Shown here piece after piece: positions 1 to 9,042 of a stretch of 64,000 nt of DNA (position 1 is its first letter; each line of letters starts with the position of its first letter). The notes under the pieces are model-generated. The model saw only the letters and a program-made list of their open reading frames with translations. It had not been told where the DNA came from and ran no database searches. The position numbers and the translations under genes are program-made. The DNA is from an uncultured Nitrososphaera sp. (GTDB lineage: Archaea > Thermoproteota > Nitrososphaeria > Nitrososphaerales > Nitrososphaeraceae), in the NCBI GenBank assembly GCA_946480575.1, contig CAMLKF010000001.1, positions 1-64,000 on the forward strand. The letters are read 5' to 3'.

Positions 1-1
1 G

Positions 2-136
2 ATTGTGCGAGATAAATCTGAATCACAAAATAGGTCAGCGATTACTCATAAACTCTTACTATGGATGTCTGACGAACATTTACTTCGATTCTGTGCATTG
101 TCTTATCCAGACATCGGTGAGAAGAAGCAACTAGAA
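2..136 (+). CDS. Possible 3' end of a gene entering from the left
   Basis: A reading frame is open from the first bases of the window to a TAG at 134-136 (44 codons). The peptide is charged, with the stretch HKLLLWMSDEHLLRFCALSY in its middle. I recognise no family. It could be the tail of a gene that starts outside the window or chance. The 168 bases from here to the next gene hold no other open frame that I would call coding. Confidence 0.3.
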
Positions 137-304
137 GATAATTAGAGCAAGGAGCAACCGAAACGATAGACAGAATTGGAGTAAGAGATCACTCCATACC
201 TCCGATTCGTCATTTGTTGTTTATTCTGCGCAATAGCTATACAAACGAATTTTTACCCCCCTCGCTTTTAAGCCATCCCGGAAAGGGATGCCAGGGACAT
301 TTGC

Positions 305-1078
305 TTGCTTGATGCGATAATGACGATAATAATTCTGATAGCCGTTGGTCTCGGTGCCGGTACACTGGGCTCGATGGTCGGCGTGGGTGGCGGTATAATT
401 ATGGTGCCCGCTCTCACATTCATGGCCTTTCCGCCTGCTCAGATCGCAAGCACCAGCCTCTTTGCAGTGACTTCGACGAGCGTATCGTCTACGATAGAGT
501 ATTCTCGGCAAAAGAGAATAGACTATAGACTCGGGATCGAGATGGCAGCCTTTGCGATTCCCGGCGCTGTGCTGGGCGCTTTCCTCTCGGATTATCTCTC
601 GGCAGAATCATTCAAGCTGTACTTTGGCATACTCCTGATGCTCACTGGCATCTATGTGCTGTACAAGAACTCGATTCTGAAGGAAGGCGCAGCGTCAAAG
701 AGGTCGATTGCTCTCCGGGTAGCAGTATTTGCCGCAACCTTTGGAGCGGGCATAATATCAAGCCTGTTCGGCGTGGGTGGCGGGATAATATTCGTGCCGG
801 CAATGCTGCTCGTGCTTGGCATGACTATGCAGCGCGCCGCGCCAACCTCGCAGCTTACCCTCATGATGACTTCGCTTGCAGGCGTTTTTACGCACGCATT
901 CTTGGGCCACCCTGACTACCTCCAGGCAATCGCGCTTTCTGCTGGCGCTTTTGTAGGAGCGCAGATAGGCGCAAGGGTGTCCCGTGATGCAAAAGAGCTA
1001 CTGCTCCAGCGGCTCCTTGGGCTCGTGCTCATCGGAGTGGCAGCCAAGTTCATCTTTGACTGGCTCACCACACAGTAG
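305..1078 (+). CDS. TauE/SafE family membrane permease (sulfite/organosulfonate exporter-like)
   Basis: A 257-residue integral membrane protein of the TauE/SafE (DUF81) family, which moves small anions such as sulfite or sulfonates across the cytoplasmic membrane; the substrate here is unknown. It has the internal two-fold repeat of the family: a glycine-rich turn GVGGGII followed by VPA occurs near residue 26 and again near residue 155, each in a hydrophobic stretch. Most of the chain is made of predicted membrane helices. The TTG at 305 is the upstream start; an ATG at 320 (MTIIIL...) would remove five residues and is equally plausible. The gene stands alone, with no sulfur gene beside it. 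Confidence 0.85.
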   Translation: MLDAIMTIIILIAVGLGAGTLGSMVGVGGGIIMVPALTFMAFPPAQIASTSLFAVTSTSVSSTIEYSRQKRIDYRLGIEMAAFAIPGAVLGAFLSDYLSAESFKLYFGILLMLTGIYVLYKNSILKEGAASKRSIALRVAVFAATFGAGIISSLFGVGGGIIFVPAMLLVLGMTMQRAAPTSQLTLMMTSLAGVFTHAFLGHPDYLQAIALSAGAFVGAQIGARVSRDAKELLLQRLLGLVLIGVAAKFIFDWLTTQ

Positions 1079-1170
1079 CTAGGCGAGGCTGCTGGTGCTT
1101 GCCGCCCTGCTCTGCCTTTCTCACACAGACCTTTCTTACTGTCACCACCCTGTCGTCGATGCCGATGCCG

Positions 1171-1604
1171 ATGTATTACCTGTGCAGCCATCTATCACGA
1201 TCAAGCCTCTGCCACAGTCTTTAGGCTGGCTCGACCAGAGAATCACGTAGCTTTTCTCTTTGCCGGCGATATCGATGATAATATCACCCATGGTAAGGCG
1301 CATTACTTCCAGACGGACCAGCATCTTAGGCTCTTTGCGGAGGACCTCGACCAAATACGTAGCATGATCAACGCGGCCACAAAAAAGTTTGACGCCAAGG
1401 TAAGGGAAGGGCTCGCCAAGATAAACATCCAGACAAGCGAGCACAAGCCGTATGAGCTGCTCTTGAGAGTCTTCAACATACTGTACAACAACCACATTTC
1501 GATACAGAAGGCATTCTTTTACTCCGACAGAGATTATTGTTATTTTGAGCGACAAAGATGCCGCCACGGCATACGAGCTCTTGAGGACAAGGATAGCGAA
1601 ATAG
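1171..1604 (+). pseudogene. Frameshifted conserved protein gene with an ACT-like C-terminal end
   Basis: Coding character moves between frames. From about 1202 to 1510 one frame reads FLFAGDIDDNITHGKAHYF, then LRLFAEDLDQIRSMINAATK and RVFNILYNNHISIQKAF, with this genome's codon preferences. Near 1510 the sense continues in another frame as PTEIIVILSDKDAATAYELL and ends with TAG at 1602-1604. The 5' end (ATG at 1171, or GTG at 1182) is in yet another frame. At least one and probably two frameshifts are therefore needed. The SDKDAATAYELL end resembles an ACT-type regulatory segment, but that is a guess. If the frame from 1364 is simply kept open it runs to 1633 with an unlikely C-terminus. Confidence 0.55.
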
Positions 1605-1608
1605 ATCT

Positions 1609-3432
1609 CTACTTCCTTGCCTCGTCGACGTAGAATATTGCTTCGTTTCGCTTGAGCGCTGCGCCTGCTGCCAGGTTTGCTATCGAGTTGTGCAGCCTTT
1701 CGGCGTCCGGCTCGGCTCCCTCACTGTTGCCTGCCAGAACGAGGCATAGCTTGATGTTTGAGCCAAGCACATCGCCCAACTCCTGGTTCACCGTTGCGGT
1801 ATACGGCCGCAGTGCGCCCCGAAATACGTCGGCTCGCGCTCGCAGTACGCCAGAGATTTTTTTGCCCACAGGCGCGTCAGGGCCCACGATGACGACGATG
1901 CCCTTAGAATTCTTGTATTTTACAGGCTCTTCTACCGCGCCCTGCGGAGCCATTGCATTCACCGCTTCTTTTGTGACTAACCCTGTCATGTAGATGAAGT
2001 TGTCGACCAGCGCGTCCCACTGCTTTCTTGACAGCTGGCTGAACGCAGTATTGTAGTCATAATCTCCAGTGAAATGAATTACTGCGTCAATATTGCCAAA
2101 CTTTGCGCGAGCGGTGTTGAAGATGCGCTTCAAGCTTTCCTCGTCAAGCATGTTGATAGCGTGACTGTGGAACTCTCTGAAATGTGCCATGTCCTGCGGA
2201 TTGCTGTAGAGCACGACGACCTGCTTGGCGCCTGCCGACTGCGCCGCCTGTGCGACCTTTTTGAGCCTTTCAATGTCCTTCTTGGCAGATGAGCTGATTG
2301 TTAGCACGATCACCTTGTCCTTCAGGTCTGGCGTAGCCTGACCTTCTACTGCAGTCCCGACTATTGGCTTGACGGGGTAAAAGACGCGGTCGTTTGGAAT
2401 GACCCTGCCGTTTATCAGCTTACTTATCTTTTCGTCGCATAGGTTCATCACCATCTCGGCAACGTCTTCCTGCGTCAGGAACTCGCCGTCTATAATCATC
2501 TTGCTCGTGTTGCTCTGTATCTTTTCGGCAATTTCCTGAATCTTGGCAAGTGCGCTTGACACGGTTTCAGACAGCTTATTGATGTTTTCTTCCGATTCCT
2601 GATTTCGAGCTTGTGCAATTTCAACCGCGACTTGGCGCATACCTTTTGTGACTACGTGATCAGGCTCGCCCAAAAGCGGGAGCGCGCCCGCGGTGACCTT
2701 TTCAACTTCAACAGAGCTGAGGCCCGGGTAGCCGCCCACTCTTAAGAACTCTGCCGCAGCCTTTGGATATACGGTCTTGTAGATCCTGTCTGAGTGCACC
2801 GGGCCTGGGTTGGTTGAAATAGAGCGAATGTCGCGCTCTGCAAGCTCCCACGCCAGCGCCTCTGCAAGGCGGTTCTTGGCGCCCTGAGCCGCAGTGTAGG
2901 GAGTCCTGAACCTGTACGGCCTCTGCTCATAGCGGTTTTCTTCTGTGAAGAAAGTAGCGATGGTGATTATCTTGCCCCCCTTTTCCATCGCGCTCAAGCC
3001 CCTCACGGTAGTCCAGAACGTGCCTGTAAGGTGTATCGCTACCGCATCGCGAAATTCCTTGACGCTTGCGTTTGTAAACGTCTTGACTGGGCCAGAAACT
3101 CCGGCGTTGTTGACGATGATGTTGACCTTACCAAACTGCTTTTTTAAACTCTCAAACATCGAGTTGATCCCTTCCTCGTCGGCGACGTCAACGCCAGGGA
3201 ATGCAGCCACCCTGCCTGAAGAGCCAGCAGACGAAATAATTTCATTCAATATTTCAGATGTTTGATCTAATGGTTCTTTCCTTCTGCCCATGATAACAAT
3301 GTTGGCGCCTTGCTCGGCAAATTTTTTGGCGATTGCTTGCCCTATGCCTGTCCCGCTTCCAGTGACAACAACGGTTTTACCGCTAAATTTTAAACTCGAC
3401 GTAAAAGACTGCTTTTCCACATTGCGGCACAC
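1609..3432 (-). CDS. Two-domain short-chain dehydrogenase resembling the C-terminal half of malonyl-CoA reductase
   Basis: A 607-residue protein with two Rossmann-type domains. Domain 1 (about 16-300) has the SDR cofactor motif TGSGTGIG (24-31), NNAG (108-111), Y179 and a PGPVHSDRI segment (209-217). A linker carries QEDVAEMV and VIPNDRVFYP. Domain 2 (from about 370) has lost the glycine motif. This layout, and the PGPxxxDR segment, recall the SDR tandem of Chloroflexus malonyl-CoA reductase, which reduces malonyl-CoA with NADPH. Thaumarchaeota fix carbon by the 3-hydroxypropionate/4-hydroxybutyrate cycle, so the likeness is of interest, but function is inferred. The lysine of YxxxK is Q183 (K186 lies three residues on), and the usual serine is T160. 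A TATA-like box lies near 3440-3453. Confidence 0.8.
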   Translation of the reverse strand: MCRNVEKQSFTSSLKFSGKTVVVTGSGTGIGQAIAKKFAEQGANIVIMGRRKEPLDQTSEILNEIISSAGSSGRVAAFPGVDVADEEGINSMFESLKKQFGKVNIIVNNAGVSGPVKTFTNASVKEFRDAVAIHLTGTFWTTVRGLSAMEKGGKIITIATFFTEENRYEQRPYRFRTPYTAAQGAKNRLAEALAWELAERDIRSISTNPGPVHSDRIYKTVYPKAAAEFLRVGGYPGLSSVEVEKVTAGALPLLGEPDHVVTKGMRQVAVEIAQARNQESEENINKLSETVSSALAKIQEIAEKIQSNTSKMIIDGEFLTQEDVAEMVMNLCDEKISKLINGRVIPNDRVFYPVKPIVGTAVEGQATPDLKDKVIVLTISSSAKKDIERLKKVAQAAQSAGAKQVVVLYSNPQDMAHFREFHSHAINMLDEESLKRIFNTARAKFGNIDAVIHFTGDYDYNTAFSQLSRKQWDALVDNFIYMTGLVTKEAVNAMAPQGAVEEPVKYKNSKGIVVIVGPDAPVGKKISGVLRARADVFRGALRPYTATVNQELGDVLGSNIKLCLVLAGNSEGAEPDAERLHNSIANLAAGAALKRNEAIFYVDEARK

Positions 3433-3504
3433 TGCTGTACGATTATTAAAGCTAACTTTGCGTTAAGATTGTTGTTTCCCTAAGGAACTATATATACACT
3501 ATTG

Positions 3505-3909
3505 CTAGGCCTTGATGCCCATTACCCGCAGCCTTTCCTTTATGTGCACGGCTATCCTGTCTGCAATTTCCATCATGGTCCCGTTGAATGCAAAGTTTTC
3601 CTCGTGTTTCCACTTGCCGTAGATCCGAATGTGGTCGTCCTCCGGGTCAACCCTGATCTCGCCTTCGTGCAGCATGACCTCCTTAAGTATCTCTGTCAGT
3701 TTCGCATCGCCCTGCAGGATATTAGCAAACCCGTCCACGCCAATCCACTTGACCTCGACGACGCGCTTGTTGCCAAAGTGGCCCCTTGTTTTTGGTTCGC
3801 ATTTGGCAAGAAAGTTGCCGTTCTCCTGGCTTTCAACTTGGACGATGTAGTGGACTTGGTAGTAGTGCAGAGCGCCTTAGGGTAATGGAGCTGGATCTAC
3901 TTTTGGCAT
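3505..3909 (-). pseudogene. Conserved hypothetical gene with an in-frame TAA at codon 11
   Basis: The intact part starting at GTG 3738 gives 77 residues (LTEILKEVMLHEGEIRVDPE...), of no recognised family. The same frame is open for another 46 codons upstream (HYYQVHYIVQVES, FLAKCEPKTRGHFGNKRVVE) without an ATG until ATG 3909, five bases after the stop of the upstream gene, an ideal operon position. Between them is one TAA at 3879-3877, after MPKVDPAPLP. Either the gene is a recent nonsense pseudogene, a non-standard start such as CTG at 3870-3868 is used, or the base is wrong. The full form would be about 134 residues. The last gene of the purK-purE direction. Confidence 0.55.
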
Positions 3910-3914
3910 GCCCC

Positions 3915-4217
3915 TTAATTCCTCTGAAGCACTTGGACAAAGTCGATGTTCTTCCCCCTGACCTTTACTATGCCCTTGTTTGTCACGAGCCTCGACGAGT
4001 GCGCAAACATGTAGCTGGAGTGCGGCTTTTGTTCAATCGGGTGCGAGCCCACTTCAAGGGCTTGGCAGTCGATGCCGCTCCTCTTCATCTCTGCCGCGAG
4101 CTTTTGATGGGGTCCAATCCTCTTCACTATGACCGGCTCGATGTCGGCGTGACCTTGCTTTTCTTCGTGCGAACCGGAATGGGGATGGCGCTTTATGTGA
4201 GAATCTTCGTGCTCCAC
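3915..4217 (-). CDS. Conserved hypothetical protein, His-rich N-terminus
   Basis: A 100-residue protein I cannot assign. The N-terminal 25 residues hold six histidines (HIKRHPHSGSHEEK...), followed by VIVKRIGPHQKLAAEMKRSG and the hydrophobic-basic end LVTNKGIVKVRGKNIDFVQV. I chose GTG 4217 because a TATA-like AATTTATTTG lies about 25 bases upstream (near 4240), which fits a leaderless transcript. The frame is open further up to ATG 4325, but that would overlap purE by 68 bases. It sits just after purE and five bases before the broken 3505-3909 gene. Confidence 0.6.
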   Translation of the reverse strand: MEHEDSHIKRHPHSGSHEEKQGHADIEPVIVKRIGPHQKLAAEMKRSGIDCQALEVGSHPIEQKPHSSYMFAHSSRLVTNKGIVKVRGKNIDFVQVLQRN

Positions 4218-4257
4218 GGCACCTAAAACAATTGGCAGCCACAAATAAATTCTACTG

Positions 4258-4788
4258 CTACTTGTTCTGGAGCATCTCCAGATATTTCCTGATGCCCATC
4301 CTGCCCACCGCATTGACCTTTTCAAGCACGCTGCTCTCTAAGTCCTTCTTGTATTTCTCGATCTTTTTCGCAATATCCGGGTGCTTTGCGGCCAGCATCT
4401 GGCATGCAAGGATGCCGGCGTTCTTGGCGCCGTTTATCGCCACAGTTGCCACCGGAACGCCTGGCGGCATTTGTGCTATTGAAAGAAGCGAGTCAAGACC
4501 ATCGAGGCTCTCGGTTTTGATTGGTACTCCAATTACTGGAAGTGGTGTAATGGACGCAACCATGCCCGGCAGGTGAGCCGCACCACCTGCACCAGCTATG
4601 ATGACCTCTATTCCCCTTTTCTTGGCATCTGCGGCGTACTCTATCATCCTCCTTGCTGTCCTGTGTGCTGACACTACAGTAACCTCGTTTGAAACGCCAA
4701 AAGTATCAAGAATGTCGGCGGCTTCTTTCATGACTCGCAGGTCAGAGTCGCTGCCCATTATGATGCCGACAAGAATTTTCTTTTTCAA
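4258..4788 (-). CDS. purE: N5-carboxyaminoimidazole ribonucleotide mutase
   Basis: Cytoplasmic enzyme of purine synthesis that moves the carboxylate of N5-CAIR to C4, giving CAIR. At 176 residues it has the usual class I PurE length. [12 protein letters not shown] at residues 12-23 is the family's ribonucleotide phosphate-binding loop, SAHRTARRM carries the active-site histidine, and [11 protein letters not shown] is the conserved glycine-rich segment. ATG 4788 overlaps the end of purK by four bases, so the two genes are co-transcribed and probably translationally coupled, and their products act in sequence. Confidence 0.96.
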   Translation of the reverse strand: MKKKILVGIIMGSDSDLRVMKEAADILDTFGVSNEVTVVSAHRTARRMIEYAADAKKRGIEVIIAGAGGAAHLPGMVASITPLPVIGVPIKTESLDGLDSLLSIAQMPPGVPVATVAINGAKNAGILACQMLAAKHPDIAKKIEKYKKDLESSVLEKVNAVGRMGIRKYLEMLQNK

Positions 4789-5966
4789 TTTCCGCCACCT
4801 GTAGGCACGAGCTCGACCATCTTTCTGGCTTTTGTTGCACGCGCAAGCGCTTCATTTATTGTCTTGCCTGTGGCAGTGATGTGACCCAGCTTACGCCAGG
4901 GCTTTGACGTTTTCTTGCCGTAGATGTATAGTTTGACGCCGGGCACGCCTAGCAAGCGGCTCAATCCCTTCACCGCGTATGGCCCGTTTAAATCTTCGTT
5001 GCCAAGTATGTTTACCATGACTGCCGGCGACAGCAGTTCTGGCTTGGAAAGCGGCAGGTCAAGCACCGCGCGCAAGTGCTGCTCAAACTGGGAAACAGAG
5101 CACGACTCATTAGTATAATGCCCTGAATTGTGAGGCCTCGGGGCAATCTCGTTTACCAGCACGTCGCCACCCTTGCTCACAAACATCTCGATGCCAAATA
5201 TTCCTGCCCCTTGTAGCACTTCCATTGTCTTTTCTGCCAGCTTCTTTGCTTTTAACTCTACCTTGCGGCTTATCCTAGCCGGTACTATTGTGGTATCTAG
5301 GATGCTGTTTCTGTGTATGTTCTCTGCCACAGGAAAGGATTCTATCTGACCGCTTGGATTTCTGGCAACCATTATCGATATTTCCTTTGTAAACGGGACA
5401 AACTTTTCCAGCATGCACTCTCTGCTGGCAAAGTAGTTGAACCCTTCGCGTATCTTGTCCTCCGAGGTTATCAGGAAATTTCCGCGGCCGTCATATGAGT
5501 CCTCGCAGGCTTTTAACATTGCCGGAAGCTCGAACTTTTTGCACAGTTCCCGCAGGTGCTCTTTTGACTGGACAAGCTCGAATTCTGGCACCGTAATTTT
5601 GTTCTTTTTCAGGAATGACTTTTGCCTGTACTTGTTCTGGATTATGCGCAGGGTTTCAGGCGCCGGTCTAACTGGATAGTTCTTCGACTTGAGTTCTTTT
5701 AGCGCAGAGGAATTTGCCAGCTCAATTTCATAGGTAAGTATGTCGCACCTGTCAGCTAGCTTCATTATTGCAGATTCGTCCTTAAAGTCGGCCACTATCT
5801 GCTCGTCTGCAATCTTGGCAGCCGGGCACCCTTCAGTCGGATCAAGGACAATTATTTTAAGCGACATCCGCCTTGCCTCATGGGCGATCATTTTGCCGAG
5901 CTGGCCGCCGCCTATGATGCCAACACAGATGGGCCTGTCCATGGCAAGGAGGTCACTATTGACCAT
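4785..5966 (-). CDS. purK: N5-carboxyaminoimidazole ribonucleotide synthase
   Basis: ATP-grasp enzyme (393 residues) that makes N5-CAIR from AIR, ATP and bicarbonate, the step before PurE. The N-terminal [11 protein letters not shown] segment is the family signature, the central part has the ATP-grasp fold with [10 protein letters not shown], and [14 protein letters not shown] is the conserved C-terminal metal/substrate segment. The annotated start has eight residues before the internal Met at 5942 ([10 protein letters not shown]), which could be the true start. It diverges from purC across 69 bases, so three consecutive purine enzymes share one promoter region. Confidence 0.96.
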   Translation of the reverse strand: MVNSDLLAMDRPICVGIIGGGQLGKMIAHEARRMSLKIIVLDPTEGCPAAKIADEQIVADFKDESAIMKLADRCDILTYEIELANSSALKELKSKNYPVRPAPETLRIIQNKYRQKSFLKKNKITVPEFELVQSKEHLRELCKKFELPAMLKACEDSYDGRGNFLITSEDKIREGFNYFASRECMLEKFVPFTKEISIMVARNPSGQIESFPVAENIHRNSILDTTIVPARISRKVELKAKKLAEKTMEVLQGAGIFGIEMFVSKGGDVLVNEIAPRPHNSGHYTNESCSVSQFEQHLRAVLDLPLSKPELLSPAVMVNILGNEDLNGPYAVKGLSRLLGVPGVKLYIYGKKTSKPWRKLGHITATGKTINEALARATKARKMVELVPTGGGN

Positions 5967-6035
5967 TAACCCACATTTGATCCATAATGGCGGCGTTAAA
6001 AGTCTTTCAATCAGATATTTATTTCAGGTTGCGTC

Positions 6036-6884
6036 ATGACATCTCGCAATATGAGGCTTGTGCGCAAGGGCAAGGTTAAGGACATTTACGAGCTTGACGA
6101 CGGAAATATCCTATTCCATTTTTCAGACCGCGTCTCTGCATTTGATGTCAAAATGGCTACACCCATACCGCGCAAGGGCGAGGTCCTCTGCAGGTTCGGC
6201 GAGTTCTGGTTCAATACCCTCGGCACAAACCACCACATGCTCAGGGTGACAGAGAAGGACAGGATGATCGTCAAAAAGCTAGAAATGATGCCTGTAGAAT
6301 GCGTGGTGAGAGGCTACTTCTACGGCAGTTTTGTCGACCGCTACAAGAGCCATCTTGGCAAGAGCATTCCTGCGGATTTCAAGCCGGTTCTGGCAGGTAG
6401 GCTTCCAAAGCCGATCTTTGACCCGACCACAAAATCAGAGGAGCATGATAAGCCTATCAATCGGAAGGAAGCGATCGCATTAAAGCTCGTGTCTGAAAGC
6501 GACTACGACTACCTAGAGAGAACGTCGATCGCACTATATGAGAAAATGAGCAAGATAATCGAGAAGGCCGGCTTTATCATGGTAGACGTTAAGTTTGAGT
6601 TTGGCAGAGACAAAAATGGAAACATTATTCTTGGCGACTCGCTTGGTCCTGACGAATACCGGCTATGGCTCAAGACCGACTACCAGCCGGGCAAGGGTCA
6701 GGAAAGCTATGACAAGCAGCTGCTGAGGGACTGGTTAACCAAAATAGGCTTCAAGGACAAGGTCGACAGGCTTGCCCGGGAAGGCAAAAAGCCCGACCCG
6801 CCAGAAGTCAGCCCCGAAATCGCAAGCGAGCTGAGCAGGCGATACATCTTGGCCTACGAGCGCATCTGTGGATGCAAATTATAG
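6036..6884 (+). CDS. purC: Phosphoribosylaminoimidazole-succinocarboxamide synthase
   Basis: SAICAR synthase (282 residues), joining CAIR and aspartate with ATP, the step after PurE. GKVKDIYEL near residues 11-19 is the N-terminal nucleotide-binding signature and VECVVRGYFYGS is the conserved substrate-binding block; DSLGPDEYRLW is also typical. ATG 6036 is taken as the start; ATG 6051 (MRLVRKGKVKDIYEL) matches the family better, and the TATA-like GATATTTATTTC at 6014-6025 would favour it, whereas TTAAAAG at 5996-6002 would suit 6036. Divergent from purK. Confidence 0.95.
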   Translation: MTSRNMRLVRKGKVKDIYELDDGNILFHFSDRVSAFDVKMATPIPRKGEVLCRFGEFWFNTLGTNHHMLRVTEKDRMIVKKLEMMPVECVVRGYFYGSFVDRYKSHLGKSIPADFKPVLAGRLPKPIFDPTTKSEEHDKPINRKEAIALKLVSESDYDYLERTSIALYEKMSKIIEKAGFIMVDVKFEFGRDKNGNIILGDSLGPDEYRLWLKTDYQPGKGQESYDKQLLRDWLTKIGFKDKVDRLAREGKKPDPPEVSPEIASELSRRYILAYERICGCKL

Positions 6885-7163
6885 CTCAATTTCTGTTCCG
6901 TTTTTACTGCCCTTTGGACTGCGTCCACGCTCGGACTGGACCTATCTGTTCATCTAGTAATCGCAGGGCATCGACTTTTCTAAGGTTGTAGTATTGCACT
7001 CATCATCACTGTATCATTTGAAGTAGTGTGATGACTGTATGATAGTTGCAAATCCAAACAGACACGCTATGGGTTATTATGAATCTAGTAGTACCATTAA
7101 ACAATTTAGGCAAAAGTTACTGATACCCTGCTTTTACTAGATGTCCATAATCCTCTCAGCATA
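6885..7163. other. Intergenic region without a gene
   Basis: About 280 bases between purC and the winged-helix gene. No convincing open frame is seen. An imperfect inverted repeat lies at about 6998-7042, with ACTCATCATCACT on one side and AGTGTGATGACT on the other, followed by a repeated TGTATxAT word. It could be an operator for the regulator that follows, but the match is imperfect and the AT-rich background makes chance repeats likely. Confidence 0.4.
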
Positions 7164-7727
7164 ATGTCAAAAGTCTTACTTCAAAAGGATGTCAAGGTGA
7201 AAAGGGTCACGACTATGGGGCACTCAGCTGCCCACGCACTAAACGACCCTGTAAGGATACGAATTCTGGAAATCCTGAGCCACAAGCAAATGTCTGCCGA
7301 AGAAATTGTCAAGGTGCTTGAAAGCTCGGGCTTCAAGAAGGCGACTACCACAGTCAGACACCACTTGGACGCGCTCAAAACCGCTGGCTTGGTCGAGGCG
7401 ACCAAGATGGTCGAGATAAGGGGCGCAGTGATGAAGTACTATGGGCCGACCCTGAGGGCGTTCAGCTACGATACGCCGGCCGACCTTGACAGGCACGCCA
7501 AGCTGGTCGACGATACGAGTTCCAAGCTGCTCAAGGTTCTGAAAGGTGTGATGGAAGACAAAAAGTTCGCTTCGGCGTTTGAAGGCAAGAACGGTAGCTG
7601 CGGCATGTGCAAGAACGACCACTTTAAAGAATACTTGGCGCTTGAAATACTGAACGCGGCCTTGGCAAAAGCAATGGAAAAGAAGGAATACATCGACATG
7701 GTTGCCAAAGAGCAGGCCAAAAAGTAG
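7164..7727 (+). CDS. ArsR-like winged-helix transcriptional regulator with C-terminal cysteine pair
   Basis: A 187-residue DNA-binding protein. Residues about 18-95 form an ArsR-type winged helix: HALNDPVRIRILEILSHKQM is the first helix pair, EEIVKVLESSGFKKATTTVR the recognition region and HHLDALKTAGLVEA the start of the wing. The C-terminal third is helical and holds GSCGMCKND, a CxxC pair that could bind metal or sense redox state. No effector is evident from the neighbours. It converges with the DUF371 gene, with one base between the two stops. Confidence 0.8.
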   Translation: MSKVLLQKDVKVKRVTTMGHSAAHALNDPVRIRILEILSHKQMSAEEIVKVLESSGFKKATTTVRHHLDALKTAGLVEATKMVEIRGAVMKYYGPTLRAFSYDTPADLDRHAKLVDDTSSKLLKVLKGVMEDKKFASAFEGKNGSCGMCKNDHFKEYLALEILNAALAKAMEKKEYIDMVAKEQAKK

Positions 7728-7728
7728 C

Positions 7729-8154
7729 CTAGTCGACTGTAATCCTGAATATCCCTTTCGCATTGCTGTCCTGCAGCAGTTTTACCATCTTTCTTGGGAC
7801 GTCGGAAGATGCTTTGTCGCATCGGACAGACACCGTGCGTGGGCATGCAAAATTTGTCTTGCGTACCACGATATCGTGCGGATTCAGCATTGAAAGGCGC
7901 TCGTCGCCCCTGCCTGCCATCGTAAAAGTTTCGCCGCCGACCATTATCTCCATTTTGACAATTGAATCGTTTGCCCTCAGCCTTCGCTTGAGCGGCTCGC
8001 CCAAGTCGGCGCATGCCTTGCTCGCCCGCACCCCGATTATGCAGTCTCCTCTCGGAGTAAGGTGCTCGTCCCTGGTTATCTCGACTGTCTTGGTGTGGAG
8101 CGACTGGACGTTTGAGTGACCTCGGAACGTTATCTCGTCCTGCAGCATGTGCAA
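7729..8154 (-). CDS. DUF371 family protein
   Basis: A 141-residue archaeal protein of the DUF371 (COG2090) family, whose function is unknown. It shows the family blocks: EITFRGHSNVQSLH near the start, LTPRGDCIIGVRASKAC, and near the end RTVSVRCDKASSDVPRKMV. ATG 8154 gives a normal family length; M3 (8148) is an alternative. Divergent from psmA across 88 bases, where both promoters must lie. The family often sits near informational genes in archaea, which fits here but does not define a role. Confidence 0.85.
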   Translation of the reverse strand: MHMLQDEITFRGHSNVQSLHTKTVEITRDEHLTPRGDCIIGVRASKACADLGEPLKRRLRANDSIVKMEIMVGGETFTMAGRGDERLSMLNPHDIVVRKTNFACPRTVSVRCDKASSDVPRKMVKLLQDSNAKGIFRITVD

Positions 8155-8210
8155 AAACCCTCAACATAAATGGTATTAAAATCAAGCTTGCAGGCGCCTT
8201 TGGAGCGAGA

Positions 8211-8220
8211 TAGGCTTAAA
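8211..8220 (+). promoter_or_regulatory. TATA-like box of psmA
   Basis: TAGGCTTAAA lies 23-32 bases before the psmA ATG at 8243, the spacing expected of an archaeal TATA box for a leaderless or nearly leaderless transcript. Called by eye. Confidence 0.5.
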
Positions 8221-8242
8221 TGGAACATTACAAAAAAAGTAG

Positions 8243-8986
8243 ATGGAATTGTTACCAGCAGCAGCGGGCTATGACCGAGCCATTACTGTATTTTCACCAG
8301 ACGGCAGGCTTTACCAAGTAGAATACGCGATTGAAACCGTCAGACGCGGAACGCTTGCAATAGGCGTCAAGAGCAAGGATGGCGTAATTCTGGCAGTAGA
8401 AGAAAAGGCCAGGAGGCTCCAGATATCAAATGTTACACAAAAGATCTTTCAGGTTGACGACCACATCGGCGTCGCAGCCGCAGGCTACATTCCTGACGCG
8501 CGCACGCAGGTCGACCACGCGAGATTCTTTGCCCAGAGTAACAGGCTAATCTATGACGAGCCTGTCGACGTAGAGGGTGTCGCCAAGAACATTGCCGACA
8601 TGGCCCAGCAGTTCACGCAATATGCTGGCGTGAGGCCGTTTGGCGTTGCGCTGATACTTGCAGGCGTGGACAAGAACGGCTCTGCGCTGTTCCTGACCGA
8701 CCCGAGCGGGACCTACATCGGCTACGACGCAGTTGCCATCGGCGCAGGCAGCGACCAGGTGACTGAATTTCTTGAAAAGAGCTACAAGCCTGAGTTCGGC
8801 CTTGATGAAGCCGCTGCCCTTGCAATCGAGTCGATTTACCTCGTGAGCGAGGAAAAGACCGGCACAAGGCATGTAAAGATGGCGATAATCGACAACAAGA
8901 ACAAGGCGATGCGCAAGATTGAGGACGAGGACATCGAGAGGTACGGATCGATGGCCAAGGAAAGGGCCGGCAAGCGGGGCACCTGA
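8243..8986 (+). CDS. psmA: 20S proteasome alpha subunit
   Basis: Structural and gating subunit of the archaeal 20S proteasome (247 residues). Seven copies form each outer ring, and the N-terminal tails gate substrate entry to the beta-subunit chamber. The alpha-type signature is YDRAITVFSPDGRLYQVEY near residues 9-27; RLQISN and the GVRPFGVALILAGVD block are also typical. It starts at ATG 8243, right after a run of seven A. No beta subunit is in the window. A monocistronic transcript is likely, since the next gene starts 57 bases on with its own AT-rich leader. Confidence 0.97.
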   Translation: MELLPAAAGYDRAITVFSPDGRLYQVEYAIETVRRGTLAIGVKSKDGVILAVEEKARRLQISNVTQKIFQVDDHIGVAAAGYIPDARTQVDHARFFAQSNRLIYDEPVDVEGVAKNIADMAQQFTQYAGVRPFGVALILAGVDKNGSALFLTDPSGTYIGYDAVAIGAGSDQVTEFLEKSYKPEFGLDEAAALAIESIYLVSEEKTGTRHVKMAIIDNKNKAMRKIEDEDIERYGSMAKERAGKRGT

Positions 8987-9042
8987 ACCTTATCATTTTG
9001 GTAAAATTAATTTAAGGAATAGTTGCTCAGCTGTACCATATT

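Noticed and set aside
1142..1567. Minus-strand open frame opposite the broken gene at 1171-1604
   Set aside because: Plus-strand frames have the better codon use and family-like segments (DKDAATAYELL); the minus frame is a shadow.
3502..3885. Plus-strand open frame over the 3505-3909 gene
   Set aside because: Its peptide has no coding character; the minus strand keeps sense codons in operon context.
7164..7727. Assignment of the winged-helix gene to purine control
   Set aside because: It is 280 bases from purC, with its own promoter region; nothing but proximity supports the link.
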